A stretch of DNA of 64,000 bases from Nitzschia sp. DOCU1 (taxonomy: Eukaryota > Bacillariophyta > Bacillariophyceae > Bacillariales > Bacillariaceae): positions 2,170,001 through 2,234,000 of the forward strand of contig OX595994.1 of the NCBI GenBank assembly GCA_951394045.1. Direction: 5' to 3'. This document shows positions 52,201 through 62,100 of the stretch, one piece after another. Within the stretch, counting starts at the first letter, position 1. Every line of letters starts with the position of its first letter. The position numbers were made by a program, and so were the translations under genes. The notes under the pieces were generated by a model. It had not been told where the DNA came from and did not search any database. It worked only from the letters and a program-made list of their open reading frames with translations.

Positions 52201-53672
52201 CGATTACATGGAGTCGCGTGACATAAAATATTCATGTATGCTAATGGACATCATGCCAAACCACAGACTATAGTCAACGAGAAGCCCCGACCATCGAAGG
52301 TAGGTCAAGAATACGGTTACCCTCACGAAGTTGTTGATCAGATCTCTAATTCGATTGTTTTTCATGCACAGGGACGTGGGTCAGGAACATGTCGTCCGGA
52401 CCTGAGATTTACGTAGGAAATAATGGATCGCAACAAGCGAAAGACCTCCAAGCCTTTTATGGCCATTGCTATTCTGAGGCGATTGCAAAGCTTAGAAGCA
52501 AGACCTTCCGGCCTTCAGAAAAGGGTGTACCTCTTGAGTACTTCACGTGGGAGCGTATTATCACGGATGAGTGCCACGAAACACTTGTGACCGGAAGGCG
52601 ACATGAGATTGACGACGACAGTTTCAAGGCCAAGGCGCGACGAGGAGCCCGGGAATTTCTCGGTGTAGCTCAGACTGACATTTCGAAGCGACCTTTACGT
52701 GCAGCGAAGGGTGTATGGGGTTTGACTGGAACTCCGTTATTGGAAACTGAGGCACGGGTGACCGAACTTGCCAACCTCATGGGCGGCACATACTTGACAG
52801 GGGCGGCCCACCATTGGCGGAAGGAGGAGAGAGAGTCTGGACGTGATATCTTCCTCAACCAACAGGAGGCAACCAAAAGCCGAGAATACCGACGGGCTGT
52901 ACAGGAGGCTTGCCATTCGTACGTGGAGGAAGCATGTCAGCGGAATCGGGGGGAACAGCTTGAGATCGCTCTAAATCGCAGTCAACATGAAATTAACATG
53001 TCGGATCAGGATGGGGCGGAGTTTCTCAAAGAGACTTCAGATGTAGATTCCGAAATCGCTGATGCGGGTGCCGACAGTTTTGCTGTAACAGCCGACCAGT
53101 TGGGAGAGAGAGCGGACGCAGTCCTCAGAATCTCTGCCCAGTCCGAAGCTCGGCGTGTTGCTCTTGGAAAAATCATCGACTCCATTCACCAAGTCGAGCC
53201 GGAAACGAAGGTTATTGTTTTTGCCAATTCTACTTTTGGAGGTTATGGAAGTGCGCTTCGTGCTCTTGAAAAGTCCCGCCATGAATTCTGCCACCTTTCG
53301 GATCAAGCCTCTGTTCACGAGCAGAACGAGATCATTTCTTGGTTCCGCCACGTGGATGCGACTGACGAAGATCGAGCGCGTCCACGGGTACTGTTGTTGA
53401 GCTTCGAGCAGGCGGCTGGACATAATCTTCAAGAGGCCTGCCACAACGTCGTGATTTTTGACCCTATGTACTCCGGAGGCGATGCCGTGGCCGACGCCAG
53501 CGTCGAAGAGCAAGCAGTCGGGCGTGTGATGAGGCAAGGTCAAAAGAGCGACGTGACCGTCACACGAATAGTCGTCAAGGGACCCAACGGCGAGCGATGT
53601 CTCGACGACTGGCTCATCGAGAGAAACCTTGATGAAAACGTTCTCCAAGCCGCAACTTCGAACTTTGACTAG
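46249..53672 (+). CDS. DNMT5: DNMT5-type DNA (cytosine-5) methyltransferase with SNF2 ATPase
   Basis: Seven exons: 46249-46452, 46541-49178, 49251-51256, 51334-51909, 51982-52189, 52267-52299 (33-nt micro-exon) and 52372-53672. All introns are GT-AG and the frame is preserved, giving 2321 residues. Order: PCNA-box-like RQLALTSFFQ (29-36 core); Tudor-like segment (about 164-200, GKVTSIYEDDDG...LDGDQEEL); long acidic/basic linker; methyltransferase with TACSGTDAPS (about 527, motif I), VAGTSCKDFSM (about 621, motif IV, Cys nucleophile in the DNMT5 SCK form) and FENVDGAPW (motif VI); RING-like cysteine cluster (about 1121-1165); SNF2 ATPase with GDAIGSGKT (about 1757), TDECHE (about 1951) and EEQAVGRVMRQGQ (about 2266). 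DNMT5 is an ATP-dependent maintenance CG methylase in the nucleus. Confidence 0.92.
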
Positions 53673-53759
53673 AAAATAAGTACGGATGAAATAGAATGCA
53701 GTTGAAGCTTGCACGCCTCTAACACCTCAGCCGAGAAACATCACAACGCGGATCTAACA

Positions 53760-55879
53760 TCATGCTACATCGAAATCAATATTTCGCCACGCCGCTGGGT
53801 ATTCCCGTGAGTAGAAAAGCTTCTTGATAGGCCAGTACTCGTGCATTTTGGTCTTGTGCTGGATCAGCGCGTAGTAGAACGTTGTGGGCAGCAAACCCAT
53901 CTCGTAGCCTTCCTGTTCCTCGATTTGCGAATGGTGTCCTCGAAGTCGAGTGATATACGAAGTAAACGTACTAAACCAGCATCCAAAAAAGACCTGCCCG
54001 CGGCTTGTTACGAGTTGATCGATCATACCATAGTGATTCGTCTCAATTCCGTCAAGCAAGCTGCGGAAATCGTCCAGGAACAAAACGTCCCAATAATCCA
54101 CAAGAGGCTTGAAGAACGACTTATCTCGTTCATCAGTTCCAACATAGACAGTAGCCCCCATTGGAATCTGATCTTTGGCCGCTTGTACAATCTCGAAGGC
54201 ATCTACTCTCGTCTTTTTATACTGGAAATCACCCTTCGGTACGTTTTGTCATTAGTAGGGTATTGGGTTCGTCGACAAACGAGTACAAAGAGAGGACTTA
54301 CCCGACGAATGTGAAACGCAGAATATGCTCCGCCGAAATTTTTTTCTTTTGAATGCCGCCGAACGGCTTCGATGACACGAGCTACGAGACAGAATTCTGG
54401 CGTAAGTACGACAACCTGATACAAGAGGATGACAAAGCAGCTGAAACCTACCAGCGGCACACTGGACGTCATCGATATATCGAACATGNNNNNNNNNNNN
54501 NNNNNNNNNNNNNNNNNNNNNNNNNNNNNNNNNNNNNNNNNNNNNNNNNNNNNNNNNNNNNNNNNNNNNNNNNNNNNNNNNNNNNNNNNNNNNNNNNNNN
54601 NNNNNNNNNNNNNNNNNNNNNNNNNNNNNNNNNNNNNNNNNNNNNNNNNNNNNNNNNNNNNNNNNNNNNNNNNNNNNNNNNNNNNNNNGTCCCGAACAAA
54701 TCGTTTCATCCACAAGTCAGTCTTATAGTCTTGAAAGAAAAGAAAGGCATAAAAGTGTACTAGCAACCGACCAGCCTGATCCCTTTTCCCATTGAAATGG
54801 ACCAGCTGAGCATTTTGCAATTCGGGGGTGTACAAGCAAAGCTCTTCTCGTGTCGCGAGGAATTCCCGCATTCGTTGTTCCAGAGTGGCATTGACCGGAG
54901 TCGGGTTATTGATAAAGTCTTCAACTTTGGGTGGATTCTTTTGAATTTCGTCAAAAACACGTTGGAGTTCGGCTGCGTCCTCTGGATCCGTCGATTTTGG
55001 AAAGGCCGCGAAACAACTGTCTGGATCCCAGTCGGGGTTTGGGGCAATGCTCTGGAACCATGGATTCAATTGGGCTTTGACTGCAGTCGTGTCTCCATCC
55101 CAATCGATTCTTCCACCGGGTGGAGATACGATTTCGTTGGTAGTTCGATGCCGTAATTTACCCTTGTTTTCCTCTAGAAATTGTTTCATGGAAATGATTT
55201 CCAGTCCTGCGTGTTCCTTTGCAATCTCTGGTAATGGGAAGAAGTCCGCAAAGCTAAACGTCTTTTTGCCCAAGAGGTACATTGCCTGTGAGGGTGGCAA
55301 GACTAGAACCCGACCAGTTGCTACAGCCATTGCTAATACAGTCTCCATCGACATGCGAATATTGTTCCATCCGCCTAGAAGGTAGAGCGGGCGTCGCACC
55401 TGAGCATGATCCAGGGTTGCCACACTTCAAGGCTAGATAGCATCATACTGTGGTCACTTACCTCCATCGGGTTCAAATGTGAGATATTGTCTTTCACTAA
55501 CGCTTTTTAATGGTGAGACGTAGTCGTTGTCCAGTGGTAAGTCCTTCCAGTACACGAGTTCTTGCGTGATTTCGGACGATTCTGGTCCGCCATGCGCTCT
55601 GCAATCCAGGCCGGCGACTCCATGTGTCGAATGGTGCTCATCCGGCAACGATATCGGGGCGGCTTGCTGAGGAGGGGGGACCTTTGCGACAAGAGATCCT
55701 GACTGCAAATGAGAGACGGCAAAATGTTCATCATTCGAGGAATGCAGCATCGCCCCGTGACTTATTGTCAGGAACAACGTGGCGACAATCATTCCGACCA
55801 GAAATGCGACCGCATGCGACAGAGATATGCGGCCATGGCGTCGGGGTCTACCACTGGAAGAGCTCATTGTGGATGCCAT
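53760..55879 (-). CDS. O-fucosyltransferase-family (GDP-fucose-type) Golgi protein, interrupted by assembly gap
   Basis: Exons: 55879-55462, 55374-54452 (contains the N run), 54381-54302 and 54233-53760; introns 87, 70 and 68 nt. N terminus: type II signal anchor (residues about 20-42, SHAVAFLVGMIVATLFLTIS). Then LTFEPDG joined to GGWNNIRMSMETVLAMAVATGR, the N-terminal signature of the O-fucosyltransferase superfamily; HVRYIDDVQCAA (after the gap) joined to RVIEAVRRHSK; and AFHIRR joined to GDFQYKKTRVD, which supplies the conserved RRGD-type donor-binding segment. The first intron acceptor is ttctag|GCGG; an earlier AG gives the wrong phase. With exactly 200 N the frame does not close, so the real gap length differs. 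It is probably Golgi; donor and acceptor are inferred. Confidence 0.8.
54489..54688. other. Assembly gap of 200 N
   Basis: An unknown-sequence run inside exon 2 of the fucosyltransferase-like gene. The flanking coding frames are not compatible with an exact 200-base length. Confidence 0.99.
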
Positions 55880-56168
55880 CGTATAGTTGTCGATTCATTG
55901 TCTCAGCAATGACATGTGTTTTGTGCGGTCATGGGCTCCATTTGTCACAGAGGTTTGTGGTTCATTATGGTGCGCCGAGATTTGAAATTTTACCATGGTC
56001 TGATCGTCATCAGGCTGAAGGAAATGACTAAGATGACTAGAAGTAGAACTATAGCCGACGACTACCTCGAACTATTACATTGTAATTGTAATAATCGAAA
56101 CCGCCAGGACTCCATCCACGACCTGCCCCTCCCCACTCAGACCGCAACGCCGCACACTGAATATCCAG

Positions 56169-57420
56169 CTAGTCTTCCGTTGCCACCTTTGCCCGTTTCG
56201 GAAACGAAAAGTGAAATGTGTCCAGCAGTAGTTTATCCAAATGCTGTTTGGCGGCCTCGTAGTCCTGCAATGGAAAGGCCTTGGGCTGCCCTAGCCGTAT
56301 CCATCCCTCCAAATATCCATTCGTACGGCTTGCGCCCCCATGACCATCTTCTCCGAGCTTCATATTTTGCAATTGAATTCGAAACTTTGGTTTCATCTTG
56401 CCACCGGCGCACTCGCATACGGCCTGTAACGTTTCTTTCGGTCGAACCGTCAAATCTTCCAACCGAATCATCAATCGAGGATTTGGGAACTCCAAGAGGT
56501 GCCCGCGGTACCAAAAGTTCCAGTAATGCGCAATGGATGCGAATTGGGTTAAAGGTGGTTTCTTTCCTACCCCGATGGGAAGTAGGTTTCCGTTCGATGG
56601 ATCGACCATGTGCGGGCATGAACTCTCAACATCTTCCGGATACTCTACAGTGTATGAATTGCGGCACATGGAATCCATCCACTCCATGGGATTCCGAATG
56701 ATAACAATCGGTAGGACTCGCGTTTTGTTGTAGTCTTCCATGTCTTCGGCACTTCGTCGATTCCATTGCCAGGAAGGAGAATGCTTGCCCCAAGGAACTT
56801 GATACAGAATTTCCCCATTGTCAAGGGGGAATCGACAATTTTTCAATAACGTGTCATAAAGAAAATTTGTCCCACTGTTAAACATTCCGCTGACTAAAGG
56901 AGAAGAGCCCGAATTGGTCCGAATTTCAATTTGTGTTAGAGAGAAATACTGCATCAGTGAGATTCAGTGCCATAACTTGCCCTTCCTTACCTCCGATATA
57001 TCGGTCATCAGATGGGGACATTGCACTTTGAAACGCAGCACACGTCTCCAGGCCCACAATGGTAGGTATCTGGGTTCCCAGGACTTTTTCCACCTTTTTC
57101 CAGCTCGGTAGAAACTTTAGTTTTTCTGAATCGATCGTCTCCAGATCGATTTCTGCCTTTTCCAGTTCCAACGCTACTTTGGCATCCACTGGAACACCTT
57201 GCACCGTCAGCACGGTATTATCATCCGGCTGGGCGGCATTGAACTTCGTAACTCGAGGGAATTGTTGGTGTTCCTTACTATAGGATGCTGTGGACAATTT
57301 CTCGATGTGCACAAATGACCACCAGAGTTGCAGAGCCGCGCAAAAGGCAACCAAAAATGCCAATAATTTGACGAGTTGCTTCTCCCGAGAAACCACGATG
57401 GTGACCGTCCGCCGACTCAT
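56169..57420 (-). CDS. Golgi-type sulfotransferase
   Basis: Exons 57420-56991 and 56893-56169 (intron 97 nt, donor GGAG|gtaagg, acceptor tttag|TCAGC, phase 1) give 384 residues. The first AG after the donor would put a stop in frame; the second gives GVSGMFNSGTNFLYDTL, the 5'-phosphosulfate-binding loop of PAPS-dependent sulfotransferases. VIIRNPMEWMDSMCRNSY supplies the 3'-phosphate-binding Arg/Ser. A type II anchor is at about residues 15-38 (LVKLLAFLVAFCAALQLWW). It should move sulfate from PAPS to a carbohydrate or protein in the Golgi lumen. It is the immediate upstream neighbour of the fucosyltransferase-like gene, in the same orientation (289 bp apart). Confidence 0.85.
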
Positions 57421-57793
57421 AATATCAAGAACAATTCATTCCTTTCTTGTGTTACTAATACTAAAGGGGTGCAATGATAATGCCGATGGTAATATTAGAT
57501 GGACAAAGTTCCTCGGAATGATGAGACCAATGCTGATGACGGGAGACGGACGATTTCGAGTCGATTTAGTCAGAAATGCTACCGGTAGTAGGTGCTTCAA
57601 AATTCTGCTGTGGGACGTTACCAATGCCAGTGTGCTCGAATACTAACGTAATTGGTGGAACAATAAATAAGGCCATGGCATATTCGGTCAGAACATGGAA
57701 GAATGTGGGAATCGTTGGCTCCATTTGATGGATTGCAAACGATGGTCGACTCGTTTCTAGCTCAGAAATCGAACATGGTCCGTGTCCTCTCCT
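57421..57793. other. Intergenic spacer upstream of the sulfotransferase
   Basis: 373 bp between two minus-strand genes; it should hold the sulfotransferase promoter. No motif was recognised. Confidence 0.4.
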
Positions 57794-58321
57794 TTAATAG
57801 GTTTGAGCATTTTCACCCGAGTCTGGATGATTCTCGAAATCGCCATCATTTTTCTTCTCATCTAATGGATCTGCTGCTGGAAGGACAGGATCAAAAATAT
57901 CCAACACGTCCAGGAAAAAGTTGATGCCAGATGTTGTCAAGTTGAACACGGATTGTCCCGAGAGTGGACCGCTGAGCTGGCGCACAATCAAGCTCGAAAT
58001 GATCACTTGGGGAATATCTTCCAAAACGGTTTCCAGCAAGTGCAAAAACTTGGTAGGGAACAAACCACAAACGGCCGGGGCACCACCACATTTTTCGAGT
58101 CCCATGGCATTCATGGCAACGTTGATGAATCCAATTACGGAACTGACTAGAGTCGTCGCAAGGACCAGGTATTCCCAGGTGGATTTGTTGCCTGACAGTT
58201 GCTCAGCCGTCAGATCCACCACGTAATAGTAAAAGAACCAGTCGCCCGTAACGTCAGCAATGCTCGAAACGATGGTTCGGACTCGACGTGTCCAATGAAT
58301 GCGGGGCATGATCAAATTCAT
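57794..58321 (-). CDS. Small multi-pass membrane protein, unrecognised
   Basis: At least 175 residues with several hydrophobic segments (VTGDWFFYYYVVDL, YLVLATTLVSSVIGFINVAM, LLETVLEDIPQVIISSLIV, GINFFLDVLDIF) and an acidic, Asn-rich C terminus (DEKKNDGDFENHPDSGEN). The LEDIPQ segment between helices is distinctive, but I cannot assign a family. The ATG at 58321 is the first in frame. The open frame continues a little upstream to an AG acceptor-like site (about 58354), so a missing 5' exon is possible, although I could not find one that fits. Confidence 0.55.
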   Translation of the reverse strand: MNLIMPRIHWTRRVRTIVSSIADVTGDWFFYYYVVDLTAEQLSGNKSTWEYLVLATTLVSSVIGFINVAMNAMGLEKCGGAPAVCGLFPTKFLHLLETVLEDIPQVIISSLIVRQLSGPLSGQSVFNLTTSGINFFLDVLDIFDPVLPAADPLDEKKNDGDFENHPDSGENAQTY

Positions 58322-59168
58322 CAGCAATAGCGCCACAAGAGATATCGAAGTCTAGATAGCTAGATAAACAGAATGTAGTTTGCATGAGCCTGAGTGATGA
58401 ACCTCACAGATGGAGCACAAATGATGGCAAAAGAAAAAAGAAAACTCAGTCCAATCGTTCGTGTTCAAATGCTGAAATGAAATTCAAATTTGATGACTAA
58501 ACGGACTAAATTAAGGACGGCGGGTGGGAAATGAACGAAGGGCATCATCATCACGCCCAAGAAGTCATTTTCGGCGGGGAAGTCTCTGGTGATGGTTGAT
58601 TGGGCAACGACAGGCAGAAACCGTTCCGTTATCCACCAATAGATTTATTCCAAGGTGATGACTGTGCTGAGAAAAGAAGTTTTGTTAAATTCATCCAACG
58701 CCAACAAACGTCAGTCCCCATCACTCAGAAGGGCATATATAATTATTGAAGTCATTCGGGTCATCGGGGCGCGCCAACGCCCCTCCAGCTGTCACCAGTT
58801 TTCTCCTCTTAAGGGTCGAGAAAATAAGATCGGATTTTCTGGGTGAACCTACTCCTGAAGGAACCATGACATCGGAACCCTTTAGCAGCATTCTTTAACG
58901 CGTTAGATTGAGTTATTTTATTTTATGCAAGAGAGTCTAAAGAAAAGCCCGCGCTGAACGTCGGGCGGCCGCGCAAATCGTCAAAAATTGGATCCGCCGC
59001 TCGCCAACTGTTGACAGTTGATGTGTTCCGGAAAGATTGAGGGAACACTTCAGAGCCTGTCCTTATTTCTATCCTTGAATCTCAAAAAAAACATCAATCA
59101 GCGCAACAGATTTGCATTCTCTCCAATACCGACCGGGCAACAAGGGTTACCTTTGAAAGGAGGCTCCC
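58322..59168. other. Divergent intergenic region before the giant repeat protein
   Basis: About 850 bp with only short motif-free frames. It holds the promoter of the plus-strand repeat protein and of the membrane protein. No specific element was recognised. Confidence 0.4.
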
Positions 59169-62100
59169 ATGTCATTACGCTCGAGATACGCTGAGAGTTT
59201 GTCCCCTCAGGACCGCTGGCAAATAATGTTGGGAGGTGCTGCGTCTAACGCATCTGGAACAGATAGCGCGTCAGCCGATGGTTCTTCGGATGGTATTTCG
59301 TCTGAAGATGAAGGAATCAGCTCTCTAGAGGGTGGGCCACCGTCTCTAGAATATAGTGACTCTGCCAAAGGCAAACCTACGCCTGGTAGCAGCAGTGGTG
59401 TCCAAAAGGCAACTCCTGCGCGTCAGCGACAGCCCTTCCTTGGCGATACGCCGATTACGGCCGACATGTCATCGGAGTCAACATCGGGTTCTGAAAACGA
59501 CGGGGCGATTACCCCAAGAATGAACTTGAATTCTAGAATGAAGACACCCACAACAGACGATCAAGAAGATCAGGCTTACTACAGCTACTACGGATATGAA
59601 GTGGCGCCGCCCGATTCGAACCGTGGAGGTGCAAACGTTGATTCGAGAAAGGACAAGCATGGGTCAGACCAAAAAGAGTCCCTGGTACGGATGGAAAAGA
59701 TCAAAGCGAAGGCGATGAAGTCTGCCTCTCGGCAGCTCACGATGAAGGAATCAAAAAAGGAAAGAGAGCGAACGGTGCACCGAAGCAAGTCGGCAGATAC
59801 CGGTGCTCTTTTGTACGAGGGCCAGACAGACGATATTCAATATCTGGCGCAGTCACTTGGACTTCCGACTTCGTTCTTTGCTGAAAGCACGGTCCAAGCC
59901 AATGAGAAATCAAGCAAGGCTCGCCGTCGCTCCTCCCTTTCCATGAGTCGTCGCTCGTCCATGTCAGGTTCAGAGGCTGGTGAAAGTAGCAAACGACGAT
60001 CAAGCCGTCGCGAATCAATGAGCTCCAAGAATAAGTCTGGCAAGACAAATCGACGTCCCTCCAGCAGTTCGAATGTCCAACAAAGTGTTTTGGGAATGGA
60101 TCCGAAAGCGACCGCTCAAACGGCCCAACCGGACAATGCTACAGGCAAAATGGATAGAATCAAGGCCAAGGCCATGAAATCGGCTAAGAAAGAGTTAGGG
60201 ATCAATGTCGGAGTTGCTATGGACGACGACGCGCAAATACTTCATCTTGCACAGACTCTTGGTTTGCCCCCCGCTATGTTTGGAATCAAGTCAACATCAA
60301 GCGCAGCTGGAAAAACGCCGACTGGTTCAGGTGCTGCACCTACCGATTTGCAGAAACCTAGGACGCTGTTTCAAGGTGCCAACGTGGAAGATGGCGAAAC
60401 CCAGACGGACGGGGACGGGGACAACAAACCATCGAGCGCCCTTCAGTCACTGGCGTTTAAGCCACAACCCGTAACGGCCGAGGAGAAAAAAGCTGACAAG
60501 GCGAAAGCGATGACACGTCTTGAGCGGATCAAGGCAAAGGCGATCAAGGCTGCAAGCAAGGAACTGGGAGTGGATGCATCGAATCTTGCCCAGGTAATTG
60601 GATTGCGATCTGCTGAAAAGCCGTCAGACGTTTCTAGATCAACTGAAGGCAAGGAACCCTTTGCGACGTCGCAACCCAGATCAAACAGGCTTGCCGATGC
60701 ACTTGGCATGACAATGGATCCATCGTCGACTGCCCCACCCGTTCCCGCTCGTGCATTCAAGCCACAACCCACAATAGCCGAAGAGAAACAAGCCGACAGA
60801 AAAGAGGCAATGTCGCGATTGGAACGTATCAAGGCCAAAGCAATTAAATCAGCTAGTCAGACGCTGGGAATCGACGGTCAGAATCTCTCCAAGGTGATGG
60901 GACTGAAATCAACTACTGGTAACACTCGGCTTGAATACTCGGAATCGGAATCGAGTGGAAGCAGTGATGAGGGCGAGCCACGTGTCGTCGTTACCCCCAC
61001 ATTCAAACCTCAACCAGGCAGCCTGGCCGAAGCGCTTGGCATGGCCGTGGACTCCTCTGCTCGGGCTCCGCCAGTAAGGCAAGTTGCAAGTTCCGGCCCC
61101 AAAAAGCCGAAGGATAATGCGGCCGAGGCGAATCTTCTCAGCACTTTAACCTTCAGTCCCCAGCCGGGAAGCCTGGCCGAAGCACTTGGCATGACTGTTG
61201 ATCCTTCCTCAAAGGCTCCGGCTGCACGGCTTGTAGCAAAGGCGGCCTCTACTACCGGTACTAGCCAGGACTACGGAAGCGGCGCGAGTGAAGTTAGGGA
61301 AGGCAGCATGCATCTGCGCAGTACCCCCAAGTTCAGACCGCAACCAGGAAGTCTGGCGGAGGCACTTGGTATGTCAGTTGATCCGTCGTCAAGAGCGCCA
61401 CCAGTGAGACAAGAGGCCGCCGTCATCTCAGCGGATCATGCGGGGCAGATAACTCCATTTCAAAGTGACTCAAGGACGAAAACAAGCGTACAAAGGTCCG
61501 ACAGTGGACTCCCTACCGAAAAGGTTGTGACGTTCTCACCGCAACCGGGAAGCCTAGCCGAAGCTCTTGGTATGTTCGTTGACCCTTCTTCCCTGGCCCC
61601 TGCAGTGAGGAATGTGAACAGTGCCGGTTCTGGCGATCAGACGAGTCGATTGAGTGACTCTGAAAGCGAAACGAATGACAGTAGCCATGATGATGAGGTG
61701 TATCCTCGCTCTACTCCCATGTTCAGCCCTCAGCCAGGAAGCCTCGCTGCAGCGCTCGGAATGTCCGTTGCTCCCTCATCGCGGGCTCCGGCAGTGAGAC
61801 AGGTAGCTGCAAGCTCTTCGGGAATGGTTCTTGCTGACTCCCAGAGCGAAACAAATGACAGTAGCGATGATGATGAGGTGTATTCTCGCTCTACTCCCAT
61901 GTTCAGCCCTCAGCCAGGAAGCCTTGCTGCAGCGCTTGGAATGTCCGTTGCTCCCTCATCGCGGGCCCCGGCAGTGAGACAGGTAGCTACAAGCTCTTCG
62001 GGAATGGTTCTTGCTGACTCCCAGAGCGAAACAAATGACAGTACCGATGATGATGAGGTGTATCCTCGCTCTACTCCCATGTTCAGCCCTCAGCCAGGAA

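Noticed and set aside
55375..55423. Earlier acceptor (ctcag|GTGCG) for fucosyltransferase exon 2
   Set aside because: It gives the wrong phase; the next AG (ttctag|GCGG) restores the FEPDGGGWNNIR family motif.
56943..56957. First AG acceptor (gatgcag) for sulfotransferase exon 2
   Set aside because: It puts a stop in frame; the AG at 56894 restores the GMFNSGTN phosphosulfate loop.
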